From Corynebacterium guangdongense (GTDB taxonomy: Bacteria; Actinomycetota; Actinomycetes; Mycobacteriales; Mycobacteriaceae), in contig NZ_CP047654.1 of the NCBI RefSeq assembly GCF_030408915.1, positions 2,294,001 to 2,358,000 on the forward strand: a DNA stretch of 64,000 bases. Direction: 5' to 3'. Within the stretch, counting starts at the first letter, position 1. Each line of letters opens with the position of its first letter. This document shows positions 52,711-64,000 of the stretch, one piece after another. The notes beneath the pieces were generated by a model. The model did not search any database. It worked only from the letters and a program-made list of their open reading frames with translations, and was not told the DNA's origin. The translations under genes were made by a program, and so were the position numbers.

Positions 52711-54003
52711 CTATCGGGCCGACGAGGGGGTGGCCGTCTCCGCGGCAGCTGACTCAACGATGCGCACGGACGTGCCGCCCCTCGGGCCGCGCGGCTCGGT
52801 GGCGAAGAAGAAGCCGAACCAGGCGACGGCGGAGATGACGCCGAGCACCATCCAGCCCCACCGCGGGCCGACGTAGCCCACGCTGACGGAGTAGATGTAC
52901 GGGAAGAGGAACGCCCCGACGTTGCCCAGCGAGAGCACCAGGCCGAACGCGGTGGAGTAGTTCTGCGGGGAGATCTCCCCCGGGTACTCCGCGTGGGCGA
53001 CGGTAGCCGGGGAGAAGTACATCGAGCCGAGGATGCCGATCAGCGGCAGCGCCACCCACAGCAGGCTGCCCTCAATGAACGGCAGCACGAGGAGCATCAC
53101 CACGAGCAGGCCGGCGGGGATCCACAGGGTCGGCAGGAAGGAGCTGGCACGATCCGCGATGACGCCGCTGATCAGCGCCGCCGGGATGCCCAGCAGCAGC
53201 ATCAGGGCGCCGAGCAGGCCGGCCGAGGAGGCGGAGAAGCCGAACTGCGCCTCGACGTAGCCCGGGCCCAGCTGGGACACGGTGAACAACGCGCCGTAAC
53301 CGCAGATGCTGCCGATGCCGATCGCCCAGATGGAGCGCGATCGGAAGACCTCTCCGGTCGACTTCCAGGTGAAATGCCCACCGTCCAGACCGCCCAGGAA
53401 ATCAGGGGTACTGACGAAGAACACGGCCGCGACGGCGATGACCAGGCTGACCACGGCGGCGACCAGCGTCGCCTGGCGCCAGCCGTAGGAATCGATGAGG
53501 ATCGTCCACAGGTAGAGGCCCAGGGCCGAACCACCGGTGAACCCGACGCCGTTGACCAGGCCACCAACGACCAGCCTCGCGTGCTTGGGCGGGGCCCAGG
53601 CGGTGGCCAGCGGGAAGGCCGCGCCGGCCATGAAGGACATGGCCAGGCCACCGAGGAGCCGGGAGATCACCATCATCGGATATCCGTCCGCGACGACGAA
53701 AAGGAAGGTGGACACGGCCAGGGCGAACGCGCCCCAGACGGCGACCCTCTTGATCCCCCACGCCGCCGCCGCGAAACCGGCGGGCACGTGGGCCACGGCG
53801 TAGCCGAGGAACCAGATGGACACGAGCAGCCCGATCTGGGTCAGGTCGAGGGAGAATTCCTCCTGCAGGATCCCGAACGCAGGCACGGTCGCGTACATCT
53901 GCAGCCCGTAGGCGAAGGAGAGCAGAACCGCCATGGCGATCGCCGCATAACCACGGAAATCCAGGGGTGGACGTTGCATATGGGTAACACCGACAGAACT
54001 CAC
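52711..54003 (-). CDS. MFS transporter
   Basis: 430 residues, twelve predicted helices. The loop between TM2 and TM3 and the GLVNGVGFTGGSALGLYLW segment resemble the nitrate/nitrite and cyanate porter branches of the superfamily. Substrate not determined. GTG 54003 follows AGGAGCC; ATG at codon 9 is an alternative. Its leader region is strikingly AT-rich. Confidence 0.85.
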   Translation of the reverse strand: MSSVGVTHMQRPPLDFRGYAAIAMAVLLSFAYGLQMYATVPAFGILQEEFSLDLTQIGLLVSIWFLGYAVAHVPAGFAAAAWGIKRVAVWGAFALAVSTFLFVVADGYPMMVISRLLGGLAMSFMAGAAFPLATAWAPPKHARLVVGGLVNGVGFTGGSALGLYLWTILIDSYGWRQATLVAAVVSLVIAVAAVFFVSTPDFLGGLDGGHFTWKSTGEVFRSRSIWAIGIGSICGYGALFTVSQLGPGYVEAQFGFSASSAGLLGALMLLLGIPAALISGVIADRASSFLPTLWIPAGLLVVMLLVLPFIEGSLLWVALPLIGILGSMYFSPATVAHAEYPGEISPQNYSTAFGLVLSLGNVGAFLFPYIYSVSVGYVGPRWGWMVLGVISAVAWFGFFFATEPRGPRGGTSVRIVESAAAETATPSSAR

Positions 54004-54375
54004 AAATAGGCTCCTGGTTTAAATGGTTAAATTAGGAACGCCAAAAGAGTATCAATAGTAACTTCAAAGTAAAGTCGATTAATCGCTTTATCCGCGACAT
54101 TCATGCGAGGAAAGTGTTGATGGGGCTTCGTTCCCCGGGCCACCCTCACCCCCGGGGTCGATTCCGCCCTCCCCCGGCTAGACGCCCTCACATGCGCATA
54201 TGCACATGCCCTGGGGTCCCCGCCGGAGCGCCCCGACCCCCGGGAGCCTCCCGCACCCCGGCACCGGGAATGGATCTCCCGGACAGCCCCCCGGGCATGA
54301 ATACAAATGGGCGCGGCCGGTGGCGCCTGCGCCGGGACCAGCCGATCGCGCCCACCCCCATGGGGCGCCCTGCGG
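54004..54375. other. Intergenic region between the MFS transporter and pgm
   Basis: 372 bp without a convincing gene. 54004-54110 is AT-rich, with the palindrome CGATTAATCG near 54074-54083, and is the MFS promoter area. From about 54120 to 54370 the sequence turns very GC-rich with many C-runs and hairpin-prone blocks (CCCCGGG words); open frames here are low-complexity. No pgm terminator with a T-run was identified. Confidence 0.6.
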
Positions 54376-56034
<1,659 letters not shown>

Positions 56035-56207
56035 GATGTCTCCTTCAAAAGGCGGATGCGGGTTTCTCGCCCCCAATGTTAGGCATTTCCACAGCGTCCG
56101 CACGTGATACGGGACTCACCCCCGGGCGGGGGCAGCAATAATCACACCTACCCCTCTGTTGCGCAGGACCCGAGGACATGACCTTTGTCACACGATAGTT
56201 TCCCAGC

Positions 56208-57647
56208 ATGGAGAACTATCCGGCGCTCGCGGCGCTCAACGACATTCTCGGAGTCATTTCCTCATTCGTCTGGGGGCCGTGGCTGCTCATCCCGCTGCTC
56301 CTCGGCACCGGCATCTACCTGACCATCCGTCTCCGTGGCATCCAGTTCCGCGCCCTCGGCCGCGCGCTGCGCCACACCTTCGTGGACGGAGACGACTCGG
56401 AGACGTCCCAGGGAGACATCTCCAACTACCAGGCGCTGACCACCGCCCTGGCCGCCACCGTGGGCACCGGCAACATCGTCGGCGTCGCCACGGCCATCTC
56501 CATCGGCGGTCCGGGCGCCCTGTTCTGGATCTGGTTCACCGGCCTGGTCGGCATGGCGTCCAAGTACACCGAGGCCTACCTGGGCGTCCGCTTCCGCGTC
56601 ACCGACCACAGGGGCAACCAGATGGGTGGCCCGCAGGTGTACCTCAACCGCGGCATCCCGGGCGCACTGGGCAAGACGCTCGCGTTCCTCTTCGCGCTGT
56701 TCGCCGCCATCGCCTCCTTCGGCATCGGCAACCTCACCCAGGCCAACTCCGTCGCCGCGGGCATGGAGGACACCTTTGGCGTCGATCCGTGGGTCTCCGG
56801 AATTCTCATTTTCGTGGCGACCGGCGCCACCCTCCTCGGCGGCATCAAAGCCATCGGCCGGGTCACCGCGGGCTTCGTCCCCCTGATGGTCACCGTCTAC
56901 GTCATCGGCGGCCTGGTCGCCCTGGCCCTGATGATCGAGGAGATCCCGGCCGCGCTCGGCCTCATCTTCAGCGACGCCTTCAGCGGCACCTCCGCGGCCG
57001 GCGGTTTTCTCGGCGCCACCATCATGATGGCCGTCCGTTACGGCGTGGCCCGCGGCATCTTCTCCAACGAGTCCGGCATGGGTTCCGCCGCCATCGCCGC
57101 CGCCGCCGCGAAGACCTCCCACCCGACCCGTCAGGGCCTGGTCTCGATGACCCAGACCTTCATCGACACGATGATCGTCGTCTCCATCACCGGCCTGGTC
57201 ATCGTCACCTCCGGTGTGTGGGACATGGGTCCCGACCAGGCGGCGGTCATGACCGCGGCAGGCTTCTCCGAGGTCCTCCCCGGGCAGTGGGGCGGCACGA
57301 TCGTCTCGGTCTCCCTGGTGTTTTTCGCCTTCTCCACCATCATCGGCTGGTCCTACTACGGTGAGCGTTCGGCCGCCTCGCTGGTCGGCGGCTGGATCAC
57401 CGTCCCCTACCGCATCCTGTTCACCATCGTCGCCTTCTTCGGCGCGATCACCGAGCTGGAGCTGGTCTGGACCTTCTCCGACATCGCCAACGGTCTGATG
57501 GCGCTGCCCAACCTCATCGGCCTGCTCATCCTCTCCGGCCTCGTCGCCCGCGAGACCCGGGAGTACCTGAAGTTCGACCCGCAGCTGAGCAAGCCGTCGA
57601 CGGAAGTCATGAGCTTCACCAGCGCCCAGATGCCGGGCTGGCGGTAG
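56208..57647 (+). CDS. Alanine/glycine:cation symporter (AGCS family)
   Basis: 479 residues, about eleven helices. Sodium- or proton-coupled uptake of alanine or glycine. Family signatures: NYQALTTALAATVGTGNIVGVATAI near residues 66-90 and GVARGIFSNESGMGSAAIAAAAA near 280-302. A GATAGT/TAGTTT -10 region (56194-56201) ends 6-8 nt before the ATG, so the message is probably leaderless. Divergent from pgm. Confidence 0.93.
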   Translation: MENYPALAALNDILGVISSFVWGPWLLIPLLLGTGIYLTIRLRGIQFRALGRALRHTFVDGDDSETSQGDISNYQALTTALAATVGTGNIVGVATAISIGGPGALFWIWFTGLVGMASKYTEAYLGVRFRVTDHRGNQMGGPQVYLNRGIPGALGKTLAFLFALFAAIASFGIGNLTQANSVAAGMEDTFGVDPWVSGILIFVATGATLLGGIKAIGRVTAGFVPLMVTVYVIGGLVALALMIEEIPAALGLIFSDAFSGTSAAGGFLGATIMMAVRYGVARGIFSNESGMGSAAIAAAAAKTSHPTRQGLVSMTQTFIDTMIVVSITGLVIVTSGVWDMGPDQAAVMTAAGFSEVLPGQWGGTIVSVSLVFFAFSTIIGWSYYGERSAASLVGGWITVPYRILFTIVAFFGAITELELVWTFSDIANGLMALPNLIGLLILSGLVARETREYLKFDPQLSKPSTEVMSFTSAQMPGWR

Positions 57648-57696
57648 ACCGCGCGGCGGCCCGGACTCCGTCACGGGGGCATGCCGCGGCACCGTC

Positions 57697-57702
57697 TACA
57701 CT
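57697..57702 (+). promoter_or_regulatory. -10 box of a leaderless promoter for the crcB pair
   Basis: TACACT ends 7 nt before GTG 57710. Confidence 0.6.
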
Positions 57703-57709
57703 GCTGATC

Positions 57710-58039
57710 GTGATTCGCGAAGGACTTGCCGTCGGTGCGGGCGCCGCCCTCGGGGCGGTCGCCCGATTCCTGCTGCTGGAGGGGCTCGGCGACTCCGCCT
57801 GGGTCGTCCTCGGCGTCAACGCCCTGGCCTGCCTGCTGATGGGGCTCTTCCTGCCGGGTGTGTTCTGGGGAAAGGGTGTGCTGGGGGGCTTCTCCACCTT
57901 CTCCACCTTCGCCGCCTTCCTGGCCGGCTCCACCGCACCGGTGGCCCTGTTCCACGCGCTGACCACCATGCTCATGTGCGTCGGCGCCTACCTGGTCGGA
58001 CTCTTTGCCCGTGAGCGACGCCGGGAGGCGTTCCGATGA
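57710..58039 (+). CDS. crcB1: Fluoride exporter subunit CrcB (first of pair)
   Basis: 109 residues, four helices. Fluc channel that lets fluoride leave the cell. The motif LGGFSTFSTFAAFL holds the Na+-site and Phe-box residues, and VNALACLLMGLF the conserved Asn. Overlaps the next crcB by 4 bp. In such pairs the two subunits insert in opposite orientation and form a heterodimer. Confidence 0.92.
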   Translation: MIREGLAVGAGAALGAVARFLLLEGLGDSAWVVLGVNALACLLMGLFLPGVFWGKGVLGGFSTFSTFAAFLAGSTAPVALFHALTTMLMCVGAYLVGLFARERRREAFR

Positions 58040-58401
58040 TGGCGGGGGTGGCGGCCGTCGCCCTCGGCGGATTCCTGGGCGGGCTCGCCCGCTGGGGCCT
58101 GGGCCGGGCCGTGCCGGCCCGGGAGGGGCGGGTGGGCACCTTCGCCGCCAACATGACCGCCAGCGCGGTGCTGGGCTTGTCGACGGCGATGCCGGGCCTC
58201 TGGCAGGTCATGGTGGCCGTGGGGTTCGCGGCGGGCATGTCCACGATGTCCACTTTCGCGCGCGAGCTCGGTAACCTGCTGCGGCAACGAAGATGGTGGG
58301 AGTTCACGAGGTATCTGCTGGCGACGGTCGTCCTTGGCCTCCTGGCCGCCTGGCGGGGCGCGATCTGGGGTCAGCGCATCCTCGAGAATCTGGGCTCGTG
58401 A
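58036..58401 (+). CDS. crcB2: Fluoride exporter subunit CrcB (second of pair)
   Basis: 121 residues, four helices. It has GGFLGGLARWGLGR, NMTASAVLGL (conserved Asn) and GFAAGMSTMSTFAREL. Its M-S-T-M-S-T-F differs from the F-S-T-F-S-T-F of its partner, as expected for one half of a heterodimer. Starts within the overlap of crcB1. Followed by a bidirectional terminator. Confidence 0.9.
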   Translation: MMAGVAAVALGGFLGGLARWGLGRAVPAREGRVGTFAANMTASAVLGLSTAMPGLWQVMVAVGFAAGMSTMSTFARELGNLLRQRRWWEFTRYLLATVVLGLLAAWRGAIWGQRILENLGS

Positions 58402-58408
58402 CGGCGAA

Positions 58409-58448
58409 CCGCGGCCCGGCCCCTCCGATGGAGGTGGCCGGGCCGCGG
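58409..58448. terminator. Strong hairpin between convergent crcB2 and the ABC permease
   Basis: A 13-bp perfect stem (58409-58421 with 58436-58448) plus an inner CCTCC/GGAGG stem. Very GC-rich, no T-run; serves both directions. Confidence 0.8.
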
Positions 58449-58471
58449 CGTGGCGCGCGTCGGCAAGCGGG

Positions 58472-61048
58472 CTAGTCGGCGATCGCGTCCAGCGGTGGCG
58501 TCTTCGCCGCGCGGTTGGCCGGGAAGATCGCGGCGAGCACGCCGACCACCAGGGAACCGGCCAGCACGATGCCCAGCAGGGACCAGGGGATGGCCACCGA
58601 TTCCAGACCGGTGCCGGCCAGCGCCTTGAGGAACGCCCAGCCCAGGAACAGGCCCATGGCGATGCCCGCGACCGCGCCGAAGACCGCGATCTGGACGGAT
58701 TCGAGGATGATCATCGTGCGGATCTGGCGGCGCTGGGAGCCGACGGCGCGCAGCATGCCCAGCTCCTGGCGACGCTCGATGACCGAGAGCGTCAGCGTGT
58801 TGACGATGCCGAGGATGGCGATGATGATCGCCAGCGCCAGCAGCGCGTAGAGGATGTTGAGCATCTGGGTCACGGCGTCACCGGCCACGCCCGCCATCTC
58901 CCCGGCGCTGAGCACCTGGACGACGATGTACTGGTTCATGGCCTCGGTGAGATTCTGTCGCAGCTGCTCCTGGTCGACCGTGCCGTCTCCGTTGACGCCC
59001 ACCATGGCGACCGAGGAGACCGCGGCCGGCAGCCCGAGCTTGTCGACGGCGGACCGGGAGATGACGTCGTTCGCGAAGATCGCGTTCTCGTCGTAGATGC
59101 CGACGATCTCGACCTCGGTGGTTGCGGGGCTCAGGCCCGGCGCCGAGAGTTCGTAGGTGTCGCCGACGTTCCAGCCGTGCTCCTCGGCGAAGGCCTGGGA
59201 GGCGATGACGCCGTCGTCACCGAGGTCGCTGGTGCCCTCGATCATGTCGAGCACGACCATGTCCGCCGGATCACCGGAGATGACGTCGCTGGCTCCCTGG
59301 CCGGGCCCGTAATCGTAGGTGTAGAGGCCGTCGACGGCGACCGGGACGGAGGAGTAGGTCAGGACCGTGCCCACGCCCTCGACGTCGAGCGCGGTCTGCG
59401 GGACCTCCGCCGGGATGGGGAAGCCGCCGCGCTGCGGGGGCATGAGGACGAACTCGGCGGAGACGCCGGTCTCCACGAGGTCGTCGATCGAGTTCTTCAT
59501 CGTCTGGCCGAGCATGCCGATCACAGTCACCAGGGCAATGCCCAGCGCCAGGGCGAAGGCGGTCGCGGAGGTGCGGCGCGGGTTGCGGCGGGAGTTGGTC
59601 GAGGCCAGCTTGCCGATGGAGCCGAAGGGCAGTCCGATGAGACGGCCGAAGGTCGGGACGATCGGCAGGGACAGGGCCGGGCCGGCGAGGAAGAAACCGA
59701 CGATGACGCCGATGGCTCCGCCGCCGACCGCCCACGCGCGGTCCGCCGTGCCCCAGTCGTCCATGTAGGCGCCGACCAGCCCGGCGATGACGCCGGCGAG
59801 CAGCAGAACCAGACCGAGAATGGTGCGCACCGTCAGCGGCTGCGGCGTGGCGGACTCGGAGGAGCGCATCGCCTCGACCGGTTCCACCTGGCCCGCGCGA
59901 CGGGCCGGGGCCCACGCGGAGATGACCGTGACGACGGTGCCGATGATCAGCGGGACGACGACGGCCATGGGTGACAGTCCCAGTCCGGAGCCCGGCAGGG
60001 CGGCGCCCTGCGCGGCCATGATCGCCTTGATGGCGGCGACCAGGCCGACGCCGACGAGAATGCCGATGGCCGAGCCGAGGAAGCCGACGACGGCGGCCTC
60101 GAGCACGACGGAGTTGGTGATCTGGCGGCGCGAGGCCCCGAGGGCACGCAGCAGGGCGAATTCCTTGGTTCGCTGGGCGACGATCATCGAGAAGGTGTTG
60201 GCGATGAGGAAGGTGCCCACCAGCAGAGCCACCAGACCGAAGGCGACGAGGAAATAGTTGACGAACGACAGGGCGTCCTGGATGGTCTTGGACACCTCGT
60301 CAGCCAGCTGCTGACCGGTCTCGAAGGTGAGGTCCGGGTGCGCGGCGGCCAGGTCGTCGACGACTGACTGGGCCTCGCCTTCTCCGTCGATGAGCAGCTC
60401 CCCTACCGTCGGGTTGTCCGCGTGGTAGCGGTCCAGGAAGTCGGACTCGGGCATGAGGAGGTTGATGGCGGTGCCCTGATCCAGATCCCGCTCGTAAAGG
60501 CCGGTGACGGTGACTTGGAAGCGGGCGGCGGGGTCCACGACGGTGAGCTCCTCGCCGACGGAGATCCCGAACTGCTCGGCGGCCTGCGCGTTGACCGCGA
60601 CTTCCTCACCGTTGACCGGTGCGCTCCCCTCCACCAGCTCGCGGGGGTTGCCGACGACGTCCTCCGGCGCGTACCAGACGCCGAGATCGGCCGAACCGCT
60701 GCCGGTCTGAATCGGCTCCGGGCTCTCCGCCGTGCCCCGGGCGAGCACGACGGTGGTCTTCTCGGTCAGGTTGACCTTGGTCACGGCGGGATCGTCGGCG
60801 AGGGCCTGGCGCTGCTCCGGGGTGATGCCCGCGCTACCCTCCGCCGGCTGGGCCACGGCGTCGACATCCTGGTAGGCGTTGTTCACCGCGGCGTCGAAGG
60901 AGTTCGACAGCGAGTTGGTGAACATGAACGCACCAGAGATGAACGCCGTGCCCAGCACGACGGCCAGGACGGTGAGGGCGAGCCGGAGTTTGTGGGCCGC
61001 GATGTTGCGCAGGGAGACCGTGCGCATGGTTCTGTTTCGGGCCGCCAC
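58472..61048 (-). CDS. ABC transporter permease, FtsX/MacB-like
   Basis: 858 residues with two FtsX repeats: a helix at the N-terminus (about 20-42), a large extracellular domain, three helices (about 260-380), a middle helix pair (about 420-470), a second extracellular domain (about 540-730) and three more helices at the end. This is the LolE/MacB-like exporter architecture used for lipoproteins or peptides. Starts with GTG 61048 overlapping the stop of its ATPase (TAGTG). Substrate unknown. Confidence 0.9.
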   Translation of the reverse strand: MAARNRTMRTVSLRNIAAHKLRLALTVLAVVLGTAFISGAFMFTNSLSNSFDAAVNNAYQDVDAVAQPAEGSAGITPEQRQALADDPAVTKVNLTEKTTVVLARGTAESPEPIQTGSGSADLGVWYAPEDVVGNPRELVEGSAPVNGEEVAVNAQAAEQFGISVGEELTVVDPAARFQVTVTGLYERDLDQGTAINLLMPESDFLDRYHADNPTVGELLIDGEGEAQSVVDDLAAAHPDLTFETGQQLADEVSKTIQDALSFVNYFLVAFGLVALLVGTFLIANTFSMIVAQRTKEFALLRALGASRRQITNSVVLEAAVVGFLGSAIGILVGVGLVAAIKAIMAAQGAALPGSGLGLSPMAVVVPLIIGTVVTVISAWAPARRAGQVEPVEAMRSSESATPQPLTVRTILGLVLLLAGVIAGLVGAYMDDWGTADRAWAVGGGAIGVIVGFFLAGPALSLPIVPTFGRLIGLPFGSIGKLASTNSRRNPRRTSATAFALALGIALVTVIGMLGQTMKNSIDDLVETGVSAEFVLMPPQRGGFPIPAEVPQTALDVEGVGTVLTYSSVPVAVDGLYTYDYGPGQGASDVISGDPADMVVLDMIEGTSDLGDDGVIASQAFAEEHGWNVGDTYELSAPGLSPATTEVEIVGIYDENAIFANDVISRSAVDKLGLPAAVSSVAMVGVNGDGTVDQEQLRQNLTEAMNQYIVVQVLSAGEMAGVAGDAVTQMLNILYALLALAIIIAILGIVNTLTLSVIERRQELGMLRAVGSQRRQIRTMIILESVQIAVFGAVAGIAMGLFLGWAFLKALAGTGLESVAIPWSLLGIVLAGSLVVGVLAAIFPANRAAKTPPLDAIAD

Positions 61049-61881
61049 TAGTTCTCGATTCCCGTCATGGTCGCCAGGATGGTCTCCGGGGTCGGGTCCA
61101 TGAGCTCGTTGACGATCTGACCGTCCGCGAGGAAAATCACGCGGTCGGCGTAGCTGGCCGCGCGGGCGTCGTGGGTGACGATGACGACGGTCTGGTTGTC
61201 CTTGTCCACGGCGGTGCGCAGGATGCTGAGCACCTCGGCGGAGGAGTTGGAGTCCAGGTTGCCGGTCGGCTCGTCGCCGAAGATGATCTCCGGGCGCGAG
61301 ACCAGGGCGCGGGCGCAGGCGACGCGCTGCTGCTGGCCGCCGGAGAGCTCCGCCGGGCGGTGAGTGAGTCGGTCAGTCAGGCCCAGACGGGTGGTGACCT
61401 CCTCGAACCAGGCCTCGTCGACCGGATGACCGGCGATGTCGCTCGGCAGGGTGATGTTCTCCTTGGCGGTCAGCGTCGGCACCAGGTTGAAGGACTGGAA
61501 GATGAAGCCCAGGCGGTCACGTCGCAGGGCCGTGATCTCCTTGTCCTTGAGCCCGGAGAGGTTGGTGTCGCCGATGTAGGCGGAGCCGGAGGTGGCGGAG
61601 TCCAGGCCCGCCATGGTGTGCATCAGCGTCGACTTTCCGGAACCGGAGGGGCCCATGATGGCGGTGAACTGGTTCTTCGCGAATTCCACGGACACGTGGT
61701 CGAGGGCGGTGACGGCGGTGTCCCCGGATCCGTACTGCTTGAACAGGTCAATTGCCCGGGCGGCCGGCTCGCGGACCCCGCCAACAGGGTCGGGGCGGTT
61801 CGTCTGGGCGGCGGAGCCTTCGGCACGTTCAGTGCGCTCGCCGTGTCCGGACTGGTCGTCGGGGCTGCTCGGGGTGCTCAT
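61048..61881 (-). CDS. ABC transporter ATPase, LolD/MacB-like
   Basis: 277 residues from ATG 61881 (an earlier TTG at 61893 is less likely). About 40 residues of polar N-terminus precede the ATPase: Walker [11 protein letters not shown]-loop [13 protein letters not shown], signature [16 protein letters not shown], Walker [14 protein letters not shown]-loop IVTHD. It powers the FtsX-like permease with which it is coupled. Confidence 0.92.
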   Translation of the reverse strand: MSTPSSPDDQSGHGERTERAEGSAAQTNRPDPVGGVREPAARAIDLFKQYGSGDTAVTALDHVSVEFAKNQFTAIMGPSGSGKSTLMHTMAGLDSATSGSAYIGDTNLSGLKDKEITALRRDRLGFIFQSFNLVPTLTAKENITLPSDIAGHPVDEAWFEEVTTRLGLTDRLTHRPAELSGGQQQRVACARALVSRPEIIFGDEPTGNLDSNSSAEVLSILRTAVDKDNQTVVIVTHDARAASYADRVIFLADGQIVNELMDPTPETILATMTGIEN

Positions 61882-62116
61882 GTGGGCGGTCAACCTTCTT
61901 CGTTGTCTACTGGGTGACGTGACGTCTGGCGGGTTCAGGGTCGCCGGGACACATCCCGGCGACTACCGCTCCAACGGTAATGGGTGGGACTACCCGGAGG
62001 CATCGGGGGACCCCCTGATTTCCTTCCCGGAACCGCCGCCGCCCCGCATTTTTCCCTGGGGTGAAAATGACATCCTACCGAATGAACTTGTCCCCCATTA
62101 CCCGCGCCGAGACGAA

Positions 62117-62122
62117 TACACT
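62117..62122 (+). promoter_or_regulatory. -10 box of a leaderless promoter for ilvD
   Basis: TACACT ends 6 nt before ATG 62129. The 247-bp gap 61882-62128 otherwise shows only GC-rich sequence upstream and no attenuator-like leader peptide that I could recognise. Confidence 0.6.
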
Positions 62123-62128
62123 GTGGGC

Positions 62129-63829
62129 ATGACCGAGAAGAACGTTGACATCAAGCCACGCTCACGCGCGGTCACGGACGGCATCGAGGCCACCGCGTCC
62201 CGCGGCATGCTTCGGGCGGTGGGCATGACCGATGATGACTGGGACAAGCCGCAGATCGGTGTGGCCTCCTCGTGGAACGAGATCACCCCCTGCAATCTGA
62301 CCCTGAAGAAGCTCGCCGGGTTCGCCAAGGAAGGCGTGTTCGAGGCGCAGGGCTACCCGCTGGAGTTCGGCACCATCTCCGTCTCCGACGGCATTTCCAT
62401 GGGCCATACCGGGATGCACTACTCGCTGGTGTCACGCGAGATTATCGCTGATTCGGTCGAGACCGTCATGTCCGCCGAGCGTCTGGACGGTTCGGTTCTT
62501 CTGGCCGGCTGCGACAAGTCCATCCCGGGCATGCTCATCGCCGCGGTCCGCCTGAACCTCTCCTCCGTGTTCCTCTATAACGGTTCCACCATGCCGGGCA
62601 CCGCGAAGTTCGCCGACGGCACCGAGAAGGAGGTCACGCTCATCGACGCCTTCGAGGGCGTCGGCGCCTGCCGGGCGGGGAAGTTGAGCGGGGAGGACCT
62701 CGGCGCCATCGAGCGTGCCGTCTGCCCGGGCGAGGGCGCCTGCGGCGGCATGTACACCGCCAACACCATGGCCTCGGCCGCCGAGGCGATGGGCATGTCG
62801 CTGCCGGGTTCCGCCGCCCCGCCCGCCATCCACCGCAACCGCACCGAGTACGCGCGCAAGTCGGGCAAGGCCGTCGTCAACCTGCTGGGTCAGGGCATCA
62901 CCGCCCGCGACATCGTCACCCGCGAGTCCCTGCTCAACGCCCTAGCGGTGGTCATGGCCCTGGGCGGCTCCACCAACGCCGTCCTGCACCTGCTGGCCAT
63001 CGCCAGGGAGGCCGAGGTCGATCTCACCCTCGACGACTTCAACATGATGAGCGACCGGGTCCCGCATCTGGGCAATCTCAAGCCCTTCGGCGAGTACGTC
63101 ATGAATGACGTCTTCAAGATCGGCGGCATCCCCGTCGTGATGAAGGCGCTTCTCGACGCCGGCCTCATCAACGGCGACTGCCTCACCGTCACCGGCAGGA
63201 CCGTCGCCGAAAACCTGGCGGGCATCAATCCTCCGGATCCGGACGGCAAGATTCTGCGTGCCCTGGACGACCCGATCCACCCCACCGGCGGCCTGTCCGT
63301 CCTCAAGGGCACCCTGGCCCCGGAGGGTGCGGTGGTCAAGACCGCCGGCTTCGACGCGGAACGCTTCGAGGGCACCGCCCGCGTCTTTGACACCGAGGAG
63401 CCGGCCATGAGAGCCGTCCTCAACGGTGAACTGAAGAAGGGCGACGTCGTCATCATTCGCTATGAGGGGCCGAAGGGTGGCCCGGGGATGCGCGAGATGC
63501 TCGCCATCACCGGAGCGATCAAGGGTGCGGGCATCGGCAGGGACGTGCTGCTCATCACCGACGGCCGTTTCTCCGGCGGATCCACCGGGCTGTGCATCGG
63601 CCACGTCGCCCCGGAGGCCGTCGACGGTGGCCCGATCGCCTTTGTGCAAGACGGCGACAGGATTACGGTCGACATCCCGACCCGCACCATCGACGTCGAC
63701 GTCTCCGCTGCGGAGATGGACCGGCGCCGGCAGGACTGGGAGCCGCGTCAGAGCCCGCATCTGACGGGCGTGCTGGCAAAGTACGCCAAGCTCGTCCACT
63801 CCGCCGCCGAAGGTGCGGTGCTCTACTAG
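62129..63829 (+). CDS. ilvD: Dihydroxy-acid dehydratase
   Basis: 566 residues. Third common step of valine/isoleucine synthesis, using an iron-sulfur cluster. The cluster cysteines are in [20 protein letters not shown] and [14 protein letters not shown], and the C-terminal [19 protein letters not shown] is typical. A longer frame upstream is the shadow of the ABC ATPase region; ATG 62129 fits the -10 spacing. Confidence 0.96.
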   Translation: MTEKNVDIKPRSRAVTDGIEATASRGMLRAVGMTDDDWDKPQIGVASSWNEITPCNLTLKKLAGFAKEGVFEAQGYPLEFGTISVSDGISMGHTGMHYSLVSREIIADSVETVMSAERLDGSVLLAGCDKSIPGMLIAAVRLNLSSVFLYNGSTMPGTAKFADGTEKEVTLIDAFEGVGACRAGKLSGEDLGAIERAVCPGEGACGGMYTANTMASAAEAMGMSLPGSAAPPAIHRNRTEYARKSGKAVVNLLGQGITARDIVTRESLLNALAVVMALGGSTNAVLHLLAIAREAEVDLTLDDFNMMSDRVPHLGNLKPFGEYVMNDVFKIGGIPVVMKALLDAGLINGDCLTVTGRTVAENLAGINPPDPDGKILRALDDPIHPTGGLSVLKGTLAPEGAVVKTAGFDAERFEGTARVFDTEEPAMRAVLNGELKKGDVVIIRYEGPKGGPGMREMLAITGAIKGAGIGRDVLLITDGRFSGGSTGLCIGHVAPEAVDGGPIAFVQDGDRITVDIPTRTIDVDVSAAEMDRRRQDWEPRQSPHLTGVLAKYAKLVHSAAEGAVLY

Positions 63830-63860
63830 CACTCTCACCGGCCGCAGCCCTGAAACACTC

Positions 63861-63897
63861 AGACCCCGTCCCCCTGTCGCAGCGGGGACGGGGTCTC
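63861..63897 (+). terminator. Intrinsic terminator after ilvD
   Basis: A 13-bp stem (63861-63873 with 63884-63896), ten-base loop, then CTTCCTGG; lies between ilvD and the convergent gene at the window edge. Confidence 0.85.
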
Positions 63898-63909
63898 TTC
63901 CTGGCGCCC

Positions 63910-64000
63910 CTAGACCGCCCGCTGGCGAGTCTCGCCGACGACCTCAGTGACGGCCTCGTTCGCCTGCTCCCGCGTGAACCCCTCCTCCAACAGGTCCTGC
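63910..64000 (-). CDS. 3' end of an unidentified gene (truncated by the window)
   Basis: The last 29 codons before a TAG (63910-63912): a continuous charged, probably helical tail reading QDLLEEGFTREQANEAV and then TEVVGETRQRAV. The frame stays open to the window edge, and it lies right after a bidirectional-looking terminator, as a convergent gene would. The product cannot be identified from this piece. Confidence 0.55.
   Translation of the reverse strand, partial: QDLLEEGFTREQANEAVTEVVGETRQRAV

Noticed and set aside
54074..54083. CGATTAATCG palindrome as a regulator site for the MFS gene
   Set aside because: A 10-bp AT-centred palindrome in an AT-rich promoter region is weak evidence, and no family consensus is matched.
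57648..57709. Possible fluoride riboswitch before the crcB pair
   Set aside because: The region is only 62 bp, lacks the conserved pseudoknot words of the fluoride riboswitch, and the -10 box lies 7 nt before the start codon, leaving no leader RNA.

Overview
The window is high-GC actinobacterial DNA, and everything in it fits a Corynebacterium chromosome. The evidence is the order ctaD / gluconate-type GntR regulator / small membrane protein / nrdE-nrdI-nrdH / cysteine-free L36, a maltose-type ABC importer resembling the mus system with its DUF624 accessory protein, SerB next to a Pth2-like protein, and many start codons lying only 6-8 nt after a TANNNT box (leaderless transcripts). I assign the genus by recognised gene content and order, not by any database search. 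No prophage, insertion sequence or CRISPR array was seen.

Layout. 1-5 kb: a perfect 31-bp inverted repeat, a Vsr-like nuclease-fold protein, the anaerobic ribonucleotide reductase pair nrdD-nrdG with a candidate NrdR box, oligoribonuclease and tRNA-His. 5-9.7 kb: a flavin-dependent oxidoreductase, a duplicated tRNA-Lys with its own promoter region, a lipoprotein, a LacI regulator and a glutaminase-STAS fusion. 9.8-15.5 kb: a uronate/gluconate operon (uxaC, a fructuronate reductase-like enzyme, a hexuronide symporter fused to a cytidylate-kinase-like domain, gntK). 15.5-20 kb: nicotinamidase, an ArsR/CDF metal pair, a DUF3618 protein, Bcp, AcpS, tRNA-Leu and two small membrane proteins. 20-25.4 kb: the sugar ABC importer. 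25.4-31.7 kb: a long minus-strand housekeeping run (rdgB, rph, an MBL hydrolase, murI, marR, rhomboid, P1 peptidase, DUF2017, clpS). 31.8-40 kb: a CAP-like protein, pncB, a DinG helicase, a Crp/Fnr regulator, an MBL lipoprotein, Pth2-like and serB. 40-48 kb: ctaD, about 1.1 kb without a convincing gene, gntR, nrdE-nrdI-nrdH and rpmJ. 48-56 kb: sugar porter, nadE, a fructosamine-kinase-like protein, two tRNA-Ala, a DsbA/MauE redox pair, an MFS transporter and pgm. 56-64 kb: an alanine/glycine symporter, a CrcB pair, an FtsX/LolD-type ABC exporter, ilvD and the end of one further gene.

How the genes work together. Two ribonucleotide reductase systems (oxygen-independent NrdDG and class Ib NrdHIE) carry the same 12-bp palindrome upstream, which points to joint NrdR control. 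nrdF, which I expect between ctaD and gntR from the C. glutamicum arrangement, is not there. NAD salvage is spread over three loci (pncA, pncB, nadE). Uronate and gluconate use is encoded as one operon, but mannonate dehydratase and KDG kinase must lie elsewhere.

The points most worth following are the symporter-kinase fusion, the terminator-like hairpin between nrdH and nrdI, the paired NrdR boxes, the missing nrdF, the 31-bp palindrome, and the two divergent leaderless promoter pairs.
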